Shown here: in pieces, positions 1 to 10,812 of the stretch
How the letters are laid out: each line of letters begins with the position of its first letter
How positions within the stretch are numbered: the stretch's first letter is position 1
NCBI GenBank assembly: GCA_025266875.1
Contig: JALLLT010000015.1
Span: 682,001 to 746,000 of the forward strand
Direction of reading: 5' to 3'
Source: Fennellomyces sp. T-0311
Lineage: Eukaryota > Mucoromycota > Mucoromycetes > Mucorales > Lichtheimiaceae
DNA: 64,000 nucleotides
The notes under the pieces: model-generated
Told to the model about the DNA's origin: nothing
What the model saw: the letters and a program-made list of their open reading frames with translations, nothing else
Database searches by the model: none
Translations under genes and position numbers: made by a program

Positions 1-185
1 CAACGAGATTACATAAGCTGAAACTTGTCGATATCCGGTTAAGCGGTGTTGCGGATTAGACTACAACTTTAAACTGTTACTGTCTCCCAGTCATAAGGAC
101 CGTCCCAAATTTTCCCAATAATAAAACCTGATGTGTCCGCAGTACCGGCCCTTTTTCTTTACCGTAACTCTTCTTTACGCGCACT

Positions 186-2544
186 ATGAGCAGATTGCAA
201 CTTGAATACTTTAACAACAACGAGGGTATCGTATCCCAGAAAGGCGCTGCCTTGACATATCGTCTTTATCACGAGTTGATCCAAATTGAGGCTTGGGGCA
301 AGGACAGGTATGCATTGGTTCAAGTATTCAATTCACTCGGATGACTTACTCTTTTCGAATAGTTTGCGTGTTCGCATTACTCAGGCTGACAAGATCCGCG
401 ATGACCTCCCTGGCGCGCTTTTGAGCCACGAGGAAACTGGATTCAAGCCCGCTACTGATGCCATCTCCATTACCGAAACTGGTGGCTCTATCCGCAACGG
501 TAACATTGAAGCACGCGTCACTAAGAAGGAAGGAAAGCTTGTCTTTTGGGATCTCAAGAACAACCGTGAACTCGTGCGTGAGGCTCAACCTCATATCTGG
601 ATCAATGGACGCGTCATCCGTCCTTTGACTGGTGATTCTTACAAGATTGAAGCGAACTTCCAAGCTTACGATGATGAAAAGTTCTATGGTCTTGGTCAGG
701 TACTATAAGGATTGAACTCATATGCGTATGACAACAAGAAATAACAGTTGGCTATTGGATATTTAGCACCATCACGGCAAACTGAACCAGAAAGGATGCG
801 TTATTGATCTTTGTCAACGCAATGCTCATGTTACCATTCCCTTCCTTGTCTCAAGCCGAGGCTACGGTTTCTTGTGGAATAATCCTGCTGTGGGACGTGT
901 CGAGCTCGGTATGGGACTGACGCGCTGGGTTGCTGATGTGGCACCTCAGATGGACGTAAGTATACGAGCAGGAAAGGCTGTAAAGGAAACGCGGGAATAT
1001 TCATCAATGGATATTCTAGTATTGGATCACGGCTGGTGACTCTGTTTCTGATATCATGTCGAACTACGTGGACGCCACTGGTCACGCTCCTCCTCTTCCT
1101 TACTACGCATCCGGATTCTGGCAATGCCGTTTGCGTTACAAGTCTCAGGAAGAAGTATTGACTGTGGCACGCGAATATAAGAAGCGCGGTCTGCCGTTGG
1201 ACATCATTGTCATTGATTACTTCCACTGGAGCCATCATGGTGACTGGAAATTCGACTCCAAGTTTTTCCCTGACCCCAAGGCTATGGTTGACGAATTGAA
1301 AGAGATGAACGTTGAAGTGATGGTTTCAATTTGGCCGACGCTGCAACCTGACTCTGAGAACTTCGAGGAAATGGAGCGCCGCGGCTTGTTGCTTCGTAAC
1401 TCGCGTGGACCTAACGTCCATCACCGTTTCTATGACAACCCCACTCTCGTTGAAGCCAAGTATATTACCCATTACGATGCGACCAACCCCGAGGGTCGTG
1501 AATTTATCTGGTCCAAGGTTAAGAAGAACTACCATGATCTTGGTATCAAAATTTGGTGGCTCGGTAAGTAGTTTTTTTTTTCGAGAAACAAAGTATATTA
1601 CACGTTTACTTATCATGCGTGTGAAAAACATTATAGACGCGGATGAGCCGGAAGTTGAACCTGTACAACCTGAAATGCTCCGCTTTCACATTGGCGACGG
1701 AGCCGCGGTTTATAACATTAGCCCGATGCTTCACGGTATGGGCTTTTACAAGGGCATGAAGGAGGCTGGTCACGAGGATGGTGACATTATTTCGCTTTCG
1801 CGTTCCGGCTGGGCTGGTTCCCAGCGTTGGGGCCAAGCCATTTGGTCAGGTGATATCACATCCACTTTCGAGACATTGGCCGGTCAAGTGCGCGCTGGTT
1901 TGAATATGGGCTTGAGTGGTATTCCTTGGTGGACTACCGATATTGGTGGTTTCGTTGAGGGCAACATTTACGACGAAACTTTCCGAGAACTCATTGTTCG
2001 CTGGTTCCAATATGGTGCTTTCTGCCCCTTGTTCCGTCTTCATGGTTTTCGTGATCCCATGCCAGGTACGTAAAAGAAAAAAGCTACGTTTATGGAATTG
2101 AAAAGCTTACAATTACACATTTGTTATTTAGAGCCTCAAATGGGTGCAGCAAATGAAGTCTGGGTCTATGGTGACGAAGCATACAAGATCTTGAGCAACT
2201 TTTTGCATATCCGTGAACGTCTTCGCCCGTACGTCATGAAGCAGATGGACAAGGCTGCCAAGGACGGTACTCCTCCCATGCGCCCTCTCTTCTACGATTT
2301 TGAGTCGGATGCCAAATCTTGGGACATTGAGGATGAGTTCTTGTTCGGTCCATCCATATTGGTTGCTCCCATCCTGAAATACAAGGCACGCTCGCGTGAA
2401 GTTTACTTGCCAGCTGGCGCCAAGTGGACGAATGCCTGGACTGATGAGGTTGTGGACGGTGGACAGACTATCACTGTCGATGCACCCCTTGAAACCCTGC
2501 CTCTCTTCTTACGCGATGATGCCAAGTTACCCATCAAGGCTTAG
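186..2544 (+). CDS. GH31 family alpha-xylosidase/alpha-glucosidase
   Basis: Six exons (186-307, 363-699, 767-955, 1020-1563, 1637-2065, 2132-2544) join to a 677-residue protein. It is a glycoside hydrolase family 31 enzyme, a retaining exo-glycosidase acting on alpha-xylosyl or alpha-glucosyl ends. The motif GLGQHHHGKLNQKG (residues about 150-163) is the GH31 N-terminal signature. WWLDADEPE, rebuilt across the fourth intron, holds the predicted nucleophile Asp398, and the later segment ending IWSGD holds the predicted acid/base Asp470. The WWLDADEPE form resembles bacterial-type alpha-xylosidases more than secreted fungal alpha-glucosidases. I see no signal peptide after MSRLQLEYFNNNEG, so a cytosolic role in breaking down xyloglucan-derived oligosaccharides is inferred. 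All intron borders are GT-AG and all phases agree. Family assignment is firm; exact substrate is not. Confidence 0.9.
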
Positions 2545-5500
2545 AGCCACCACTGTAGCTTTTTAGCATGTACTGCTATCTACATTGTACGTAACAAATA
2601 GTATATTTCTCCTCCATTCGTGTATGCACCTTCTGTATACTTTTTCCTGTATCATTTTTTTTTCAATACGATAACTTCTGTTGAAACCATATGAAATTTT
2701 GTGATCTTTTCATGTATTACTGTCTCATTTTAGCAGTTTTGTACGGATGTGTGATAATTAGTTAATGTATTGCAAGGCTAAAAGTTGAATTACTTTCGCG
2801 TTACTCACCTGTAGAAACATCTTACAATTCCATGTATCTGAATCTATCGCCTTTGAAACTATTAATCCGGCTTCCAGGCTGGCAATATACGGAGTTGGGA
2901 ACACATACGTGCCGCGGCGTTATACATAATCATGTCTGTTTGAAAAATGGAAAATCCAAGTCCATACATCGTACGTAGTGGCAGGATGTACAGTGTCAAG
3001 TTACCGTCCAATCGTACACTTTTCTTCGCATACAGTGTTGACATGCATCAAGAGCAATCTTTACTGTATACTCTCATCTGTAGACGCTCTTCTTCTCATA
3101 GACATGATCATACATTGTAGTTATTGCTGATACTATGTATATTAGCGGCGAATACACGTTCATGGTAACGCCAATACTTTATAATCCGAAGCGCTCAGCT
3201 CATCGAAAAAGTTTTCTTCAAAAAAGCCATTCGTGTCACATAATCGGTACTATGTAGCACATAGATACAAGCATATATGGTGTATGCTTTTTCTCTCGTC
3301 TCAATAGATTTTAAGGAAAATTCCAGATCGATCGGCCCGATGTTAGACACGTCCGGAGGTTTTATTCGCCGTGGACGCAAATCTGCCCGGATTTTTGGCC
3401 GTAAAGGCATAAATCAGTGATTATGTATCTCCGTATCGTCTTCTATCAATGAATTTTGATTATTTCTAATGTGCATATACTAATCATTGAGCTAATCATC
3501 GTAATAAACTTTATAGAATCCGTGTCCAATAACTCGAGCCATCGAAAAAATGTCCGCGGAAAGTGCCACAAGGGTTCTATATCCGTATTATAGTATTACT
3601 CAAGTGGGCCCTACTTTGGTGTTTGACCCTGAGTACAACGCATAGCCTTCCGCAGTATATAATCTTTTTACAGTAGCCAATGAAAAACTCTATTTTGCTT
3701 ATGTAATAATTTGCCTCTAACGTACGACAATATAATTTTCAATCGATCATAAGCTCTTCGAAAGGTCTTTATCGGCTCGTGTTTGGATACTTTTGTAGTT
3801 ATGGGGCTCACGGAAAACCTTGGTGTCAGAAATAGAAGGGTTGGTGTGGGTCATTTGGATGCGTGCCCACGCTCATTCAACCTTGTACAATCTCGGGTTT
3901 TTCGGAAATATTGAGCATCGCAACAAGGAAGGGATTACTGTAAACGAATGCATATGATAAAAACCCTCTACTTGATAAGTTTGGAGTTCTTTAAGGATTT
4001 GTTTATCGCATTAACAACATACGTATAAAGCTTAGTGTCTATTTTCTGTAGCAGGCGGGACGAGACACCCGGTAAAAAGAAATAACTGAATCAGGAGTGG
4101 ACTCTTTCCTAAATGATTGACTCTAGGACAGCTGATGATCACGTTAACTTCATAGATGATTATAGTAGCAGATGGGGCGATTAACCGAGGAGGAATAACT
4201 GAATAAGACTGAGAATCCTTTCAAATTGGTCGTCTCCCAAGCAGCTGATGATTATGCCAATTTCAAGGCAAATTCGTTACTGAAAACGGGACGATGGCCG
4301 AGAATGAATGGCAGAAATAAGGTTTGGGTTCAAGGCGATGATCTGGTTACTTTCCCGCCAAGAACGGATTATGATCGGTTTAAGATGTGGTCACTGTAGT
4401 AGGCCGGAAGAACAAGAGCTACCGTAGCAGAATTGGTCTTTGATTCTAAGATTTTATCATGCCCTTCCACCTCACGGAGAGCTGGAGTTTACGATGCACT
4501 AGTCACTATAGTATACGAAAAGGTCAAGGAGAAACAAGTACCCGATTCAATCTTGGATTCCAAGATTCCATCATGACCAATTCCCACTGAGAACACTTTT
4601 AGGTCGAGTACAAATCATATACATATCATTCTCTATCTCATAATAATTTTTGCTATTACAACCTTTATTCAATACTCTACAGTCCGGCCCACAAGTAACA
4701 TACTAAATGAATGCCTGTTGGTATAATTTAGAATACAATAAAAATTTGGTAAGTGCTTGGCAATGATAGGTAGGAATCAGATGTTAAGGAGTTTCTTGCG
4801 GTAAGTATGGGAACTGTTTTGACAGCCCAAATCGCCTAAATCAAGTACGTAATCAAGTTGTTTCCGCGGAAATGTACCGCAACATACGAGCACGGAATAT
4901 CTACTTTTGTCAACGGAGGTATAACCATTCCTGATTTTTGCTTACGCTCAGCATTCAGATTGATCCCGATTCTTTCAAGACAGATCTGGGATGCTGTGTT
5001 TGTGTAATTACTGACTATTAAGTCGTCTCCCGATGTCTGGGACTTCCATTTACTAACGGTTGCACATGAATAGATCCCCCCATAGGAGTATCTTTCCTGC
5101 CTGACTTTTCCGATCTAGGTCGGAAAGGAAGGCAGCACACCATGATGGAGATACATATGCAAAATGTACGACACACGCGAAAAGTACTCGGTTGGCAAGC
5201 CCTTATCAATAGAACTAATATCTTCTAAGGAACGCTTTACTCTTTCTACACGCAAGGCGATTACATTTATTACTAACAGAGAATTTAAGAACAAGCGTTG
5301 TTGAACGATAAATACAGGAAGGACTATTTACCACACATGAAATCTACTGTTCGTTGCTTTACTCGAGAAAGTACGCTACTAAATTTGACTAACGAAATGA
5401 TTTCATGACCTATTCGCTGACATACTTGATTGGAGAGTAGATACTTCGACAATGGAACAGGTAAATATTTAGTTGCTTCCAGAGACTATGAGCCGAAAGT

Positions 5501-5934
5501 ACGATCAACGACCATGTTGGCAATGGCGGATACATATGGACCAACCCACACGCAAGTCTGTATTATTACCTAGCAGTATTTTTGCTACACACTCGAGTAG
5601 GTTGGCACCATTACCGACGTACAGAATGTGCTAGGTACTCTTGCCTTGTCCGACTAGGCTGGTAATAACTTGTAATACAGTAGACTTGAGAATGTCCGTA
5701 AAAAGTTCCATGGGTACCCACAGCGGCTGTCCAAGGCTAAAAGGCACCTGACACTCATACTGCAAGCTCTCCATAACCAATTAGCCCGCTCTTGGTGAGC
5801 GGATACTTGAACTTTCATGCTAACATAAAAAACGCTATATTTATCATGTCAAAGCTTACATTGACAATGACCCCATTAACAAGTTGAAAGCAAGGGAATA
5901 TTTTTTTCGGAGTAAAGGAGCGAGGGTTTTTCCA
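2545..5934. other. AT-rich intergenic spacer, 3.4 kb
   Basis: No open frame here shows a recognisable domain, and I could not assemble spliced exons with protein-like composition. The only structure I found is a degenerate ~113-bp tandem repeat at about 4045-4610, listed separately. The last few hundred bases must hold the promoter of the nuclease gene starting at 5935. Confidence 0.6.
4045..4610. repeat. Degenerate ~113-bp tandem repeat, about five units
   Basis: Anchor words recur at near-constant spacing. AATAACTGAAT occurs at 4081 and 4194 (113 bp apart). CAGCTGATGAT occurs near 4130 and 4242. CGGGACGA or GGGGCGA is near 4057, 4174 and 4288. TCACTGTAGTA at 4391 is matched by TCACTATAGTA at 4503. 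GATTCTAAGATTTTATCATG near 4442 is matched by GATTCCAAGATTCCATCATG near 4555. Units begin at roughly 4045, 4159, 4276, 4390 and 4503. Unit pairs 1/2 and 4/5 align well; the link between 3 and 4 is weak. No coding potential is seen. It looks like an old decayed satellite or serial duplication. Confidence 0.6.
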
Positions 5935-6847
5935 ATGCCAAAGAATGAGGACATGACCTGGGGCGATGAGGTCGTTCGGACCATCTGGCGACCGACTGCG
6001 ATTGTCCTTGGCATCGGATTACCCATCAGTTATCTTATATATACTCGGGTCATCGGCAAGCGATTTCCAACGGCAGCACACATTGTGCCCGAAGTGTTTT
6101 CCAGACAACAATGTATTCGAGGCCGTGTTGTATCAGTGGGTGACAGCGATAACTTTCGACTCTATCATACGCCCGGTTTTGGTTGGGGGTGGGCACGAAA
6201 AATACCCACCAAACGAAGAGGTATGGATTTTTGTTGCATGGTTTTTCGTGCTAAACCCCGTATTGATAGAGTTGGCACATCAGACGATTGCCATTCGATT
6301 AGCCGGTATCGATGCACCTGAAGTAAGTTGGGTGGATTATCAGAATACATATGCTTAACGTATGCTAGGGTGCCCATTTTGGTATGCCCGGCCAGCCGCT
6401 CCATGCCGAATCCAAGGAGTTTTTGACGTCCATGGTGCTCAACCGAAACGTGAAGGTTCAACTCTTGAGTTTAGATCAATATAAACGAGCAGTACGCGAA
6501 TCGATGGAGAGATAGATACGGGTTGGTATTTTTTTTACTAAGCAGTGGTTATAGGTTGCCATGGCGTACGTTCGCAATCCACCGTTCTATCGGCTAAAAA
6601 ATGTCTCTGTTGAAATGGTGAAAGCGGGAATGGCCGGTATCTATACTGCAAAGGGTGCTCAGTATGGTAATGAACTCAAAGCGTTGGAAAAGGCTCAAGA
6701 CAGGGCACGGTGAGTTGCATCTGCGCAGCTTTGGGATGGGATTGTCTGACAATTTCTTGCAGGTTACTTCGCAAAGGAATCTGGGGTCTCAAAGGTTATG
6801 TGTCACCTGGAGCTCACAAGGCAAAATACCTTCAAAGTGGAAAATAA
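5935..6847 (+). CDS. LCL3: Lcl3-like membrane-anchored staphylococcal-nuclease-type endonuclease
   Basis: Five exons (5935-6220, 6270-6322, 6369-6491, 6555-6709, 6763-6847) encode 233 residues, close to the usual length of fungal Lcl3. After a short N-terminus (MPKNEDMTWGDEV) there is one hydrophobic anchor (TAIVLGIGLPISYLIY, about residues 22-37) and then an SNase fold. Its parts are RGRVVSVGDSDNFRLYHTPG, IRLAGIDAPE (Arg plus acidic active-site cluster), a GAHFGMPGQP loop, DQYKRAVAMAYVRN and the terminal RRLLRKGIWGLKGY region. Lcl3 is a predicted mitochondrial or membrane endonuclease in yeasts and moulds. The ATG at 5935 is the first in frame; a non-ATG extension runs upstream to 5884. All introns are GT-AG. 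Confidence 0.88.
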
Positions 6848-8118
6848 CGCTTCTTGCACATCATGATCACCTTGTTCCATCATTACATTTTCTTTTGAGG
6901 TTTTCTGATTACGTATATAAAAAACATTGACATGTTTGCGTCCGTTCAACAAGCAAACGCAACATGACACGGCACTCTGAAGACCCTATTATAAAACACA
7001 TTAACCTGTGCTACACCGGCTTTGTCGTATCCAGATCACGGTGAATATGGCAAGTGGAACCTTATTTGTCATGAATGTTGAGCCGACTTTCATCTGAGAT
7101 CTTACATATGCACTCCGTCACCGACTGAAGAATCGAAACAATATCGAAGCTGTTAACTGCTTAGTTAATTCTGTGTACGATAAGTATTTGTTCTGTCAGC
7201 AGTACTCTGCTCATCAAACTCAATAAGACAGACGTAATGGACCGAGGGATGAGTATATTTATATACTTCCTGACCATGCTCCACCATAACAGTATTAAAT
7301 GAGATCACCTCACATTTATTATGTCCTAGATGTCAACTCAAAGTTATCTTATTTCGAATGGGACCCCATGAATGGTGTCAAAGCTGACAATCTTTTTCTT
7401 TCTGTAGTGACGAAGAATATTTTTTAAATAGAGTAACATGTTCATCTGATTAAAAGTAAGAGCGATGTGCTGAAACTTGTTGGTTACTATAATAGGTTGT
7501 GTCATTTATCTTGCCACACTGTCTACCACTTCAAGTTTAAAATATAGCGATTCTTATCATGCATCAGTAAAGCTTCGTTGCCTATCAAGAAAGGGAAATG
7601 TACGCTAAGCCGCTTGCGTGCACATGCCATAAAAAGCAACATCGTATACCATTCTGTACGCATTAAAACGAGTGATGCATGTGCATTGGCCATGCCTTTT
7701 TTGCTACTATTCTTCATTTGTAGCTATGCACGACACTAAATGTAATTGCTTATGCATTATTAGTTTCCATGTATAGTATGTATCTATGGAAAATTCACCA
7801 TACGTAGTAACAAGAAGAGCATATTTCCAAACAGAAAAAAAAAAGAAATCACACGTAGACACAATAGTGGTCTCTGAAATAAGATGCATTTCGAGAGCTT
7901 GCTCCCGCTTTACATTAACGTTAGGTTGTCCTGCTGATTCTTTTTTATTCGTCCGAGTAACAGACTGTCAATATTGTCTCCCAAAACGTCATCGAACCAA
8001 TGACAAGATTATTTCGCATACACATGGCGATCTACAATAACGTGCCTACAAAATATTTCATGACATACAAAGAAAATGTAATAGTTATATATAAAAAAGA
8101 AGTACACGAAAAAAATCG
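6848..8118. other. Intergenic region, tail-to-tail
   Basis: This 1.27-kb spacer lies between the 3' end of the Lcl3-like gene (+) and the 3' end of the MFS gene (-). It is AT-rich, has only short random frames, and should contain both 3' untranslated regions. No tRNA, repeat or conserved domain was seen. Confidence 0.6.
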
Positions 8119-9929
8119 TTATACATCGACAGACAATGACTTTCGCCAAGCCTCGCCGTAGCGTTGAACTAAATATGCACAAACACCCTGAGCTATACTT
8201 GCGGTTGCTAAAATTGTCATCGACCAGCCGTTCCCAATAGCTTGCAACAATGCAGGCGCAAACAACGGTGTACAACCTCCCCAAATGCAACGTAACAGAT
8301 TGGCAGCACTCATCACGGAAGCCGAAAATCCGGGATACGCGTCTACTAGATACGTATTTCCTGGCGTTTGGATCATTCCAACGCCAAATCCAACTAAAAA
8401 TGCCAAGCGTTTGAGATATCAAGATAAATATATAAAAGCAAGACGTTCTTTTTTTTCTTACGTAAGAATAAGCCGACAAAGCCGCCGACGATAGACGTTT
8501 GAAATTGAAAACACCATCCATAAATAAGCTCACCGACAGGAAATAAGATTATACCGATCCATATTGCCGATATACGTCGTTCGGGACCTCCTGTTGGATG
8601 GCGCGCAAGAAGCCAATCTGCATAGCGTCCCGAGATCACGGCGCCAAGAACATTCCCAGCTCCGTTGGCCAAATATGCTAAGCCCACTTGAGAATTCGTG
8701 TATCCGTATCCGTACTTTAAGAGGTGCGGTAGACTGGCAATGATGAAGTACATGAATCCATACGCCATGGCATATGGCAACGAGGCCAGGATGACAACGG
8801 GTTGTGCGCAGAATTGAAATGGTCGCATGAACGTGTGAATGATATCTTCTTGCTGTGTCTTGATTGATGTTTCTGGTAGAAAAAAGATCATCAGTAGTAG
8901 AACGAGACCACCTAGACCAGCCAGGGTCCAGAAAATGTAACGCCATCCGAAATCTAAATGCATTTGTTCATTTCACGTTCGCCTTTTTTTGGAAGATAAA
9001 GTTACATTCGCTCAGATAGCCACCAGCAATAGGACCCACAACGGGACCGATCAATGGCCCCAAGAAGAATAAGCCCATAGCATTTCCACGTTCATGCGTC
9101 TCGAAAAGATCGGTAATGGTACTAAAATAAACTACATCATGAGCACGCTGCTGTTTCTTTTTTAAGGGGATTTCACCGTGTTTACCCTGCGCCAACGGCC
9201 TGTGCCGCACTTGCTCCTGTTGCTTGCAGTACTCTGAGAACGATAAATCCAGATATATGTTTCATCCAGCCGCATCCGATTGTTGAGCCAGTATAAACAA
9301 ATGTTGCTCCAATATAAACGAACCGTCTACCATATCGTTCCGAAAGCGCTGCCCATACCATTGGCTAAAATAAGATAAAATTGACATAATTTATCAGTTG
9401 CGAGGCAACCATGACGACATTGAAACTTACGGCGATACCGAGTGTAAATAGATAGAGTGAGATGGTGATATTGATGACGGTGCTGGATGTACCTAGACTT
9501 TTTCGCACTTGATAGATGGCAGGAACCTTTTTTTAAAAGAAAAAAAACATCGTATGAGTGTTACTATTCTTTTTGTTTCTTTGAATAAGCGTCAATCGAT
9601 TGAACGTTACTTGCGTAAATGGAACTACTGAGTGGGCCTAAAAATCCTTGTGTAGCCACGACAAAAAGGATAAACCATTTTCTGACTGTAGAAAACTGCA
9701 GTCCCATGGTGATCTGTTAAAATGCTATGTGCAGGGAAAAAATGGCCGGGTGTGTCCATACCTTGTTGTGTGGTGCAGTATCAAGTGGTTTCAACTCACT
9801 TTTCTCCTCCGCACAAAGCGTGGTCATACTTTTGCTATTGCAGACAATATCCTGACGATTGATATTCGTAACCGTAGATGATGCAGCCGTGGACGTCTCC
9901 GTTATGGCGCTACTTCTTTCGGAAGTCAT
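8119..9929 (-). CDS. Major facilitator superfamily multidrug exporter (DHA1 type)
   Basis: Seven exons on the minus strand (9762-9929, 9615-9695, 9431-9526, 9186-9364, 9006-9121, 8462-8953, 8119-8393) give 468 residues. The polar N-terminus of about 56 residues (Ser/Thr-rich) is followed by twelve expected membrane helices. Diagnostic segments are SERYGRRFVYIG (motif A) after helix 2, GLFFLGPLIGPVVGPIAGGYLSEYFGWR (motif C-like, antiporter signature) and a second-half PGNTYLVDAYPGFSASV. These place it in the proton-antiport drug exporters of DHA1 type, at the plasma or vacuolar membrane; substrate unknown. The second intron (9527-9614) fits only with a GC donor (GCAAGT), giving SSSIYVPAIYQ across the join. 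Other introns are GT-AG. Confidence 0.87.
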
Positions 9930-10812
9930 TTAATGATAAAGCTTGTTCGTTTGTCCAGGATATGGGCAGCAAAAAAAAAGACACACACAAGGCTTATAAA
10001 AGAAAGAGCAGAGGAAGGAGTAAAGGATGAATAGTATCATTTGTCATGTTCTCATAATCAATTTTGTTCTGATCTGTAACGACCATCGGCTTTAACACGG
10101 ACCACCAGCCGGCATGGGCTACGATTCGGCAATCGGCTGGTTAGCAACGAGCTGAATTCAAGTCCGGTAGTATCAACATGGTATGCATATGGATGAATGT
10201 TGTTGTTGTTTAGCGAGAGAAGCAACAAAGAAGCGAGGCATTTTTCCCTGTGGGCAAACATTGGAGGAGCGAAGCATATGGCAGGCTTTTCAGGGTGTCC
10301 TCATCTGACGGGCCTTATCCACTTGAAAGGTGCCAGGCGACGTAATGGGATCGATGGTACGTCACATGTTGTTCTATTCATCCCTTATTCTGGCAGAACG
10401 GTGGGACTGCTTCCGTCAGACGATGGCTTGCATGTATGATGACTTCATTCACCTGTTGATGATTTTATTCCTGGGATTCGTTGACAGGGGAAGTCAGGAA
10501 CCTTTTAAAGAAACAGGTCCCGCTTGCCGCTGCTGCTTCCGTGGCTGTGCTTACTTTTTTATATCACGACTCAATAGTTGACACTCATGCGTCGGTACTC
10601 CTGCAAAAAAAGGTTGATGCGTATCATGGGAGACGGTGTGACCAGCGGATAGCGAAAGTGATTCGGAATGATGCAAGCGACACTGCTTAAGGAAAGGTCC
10701 AGTGAAAGGAGTTATGGTCGCGAACTGCATATACAGATCCCTTTTTTTTTAACGTTTCTCTCTTCAAACACGCCTTTTCCTTTTCTTTTTTTGGTTTCAA
10801 ATATACCCAACA
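9930..10812. other. Divergent promoter region, MFS (-) and transporter (+)
   Basis: This 883-bp spacer separates two divergently transcribed transporter genes. It contains pyrimidine tracts just upstream of the right-hand ATG (10741-10800), typical of fungal core promoters. No convincing gene was found. Confidence 0.5.

Noticed and set aside
3195..3410. Minus-strand frame with RPKIRADLRPRRIKPPDVSN
   Set aside because: Considered as a transposon or ribosomal protein fragment, but nothing matched and no flanking repeats exist.
8455..8468. TTCTTACGTAAGAA palindrome
   Set aside because: It arises because a GTAAG donor on the minus strand follows its own complement; explained by the MFS splice site.
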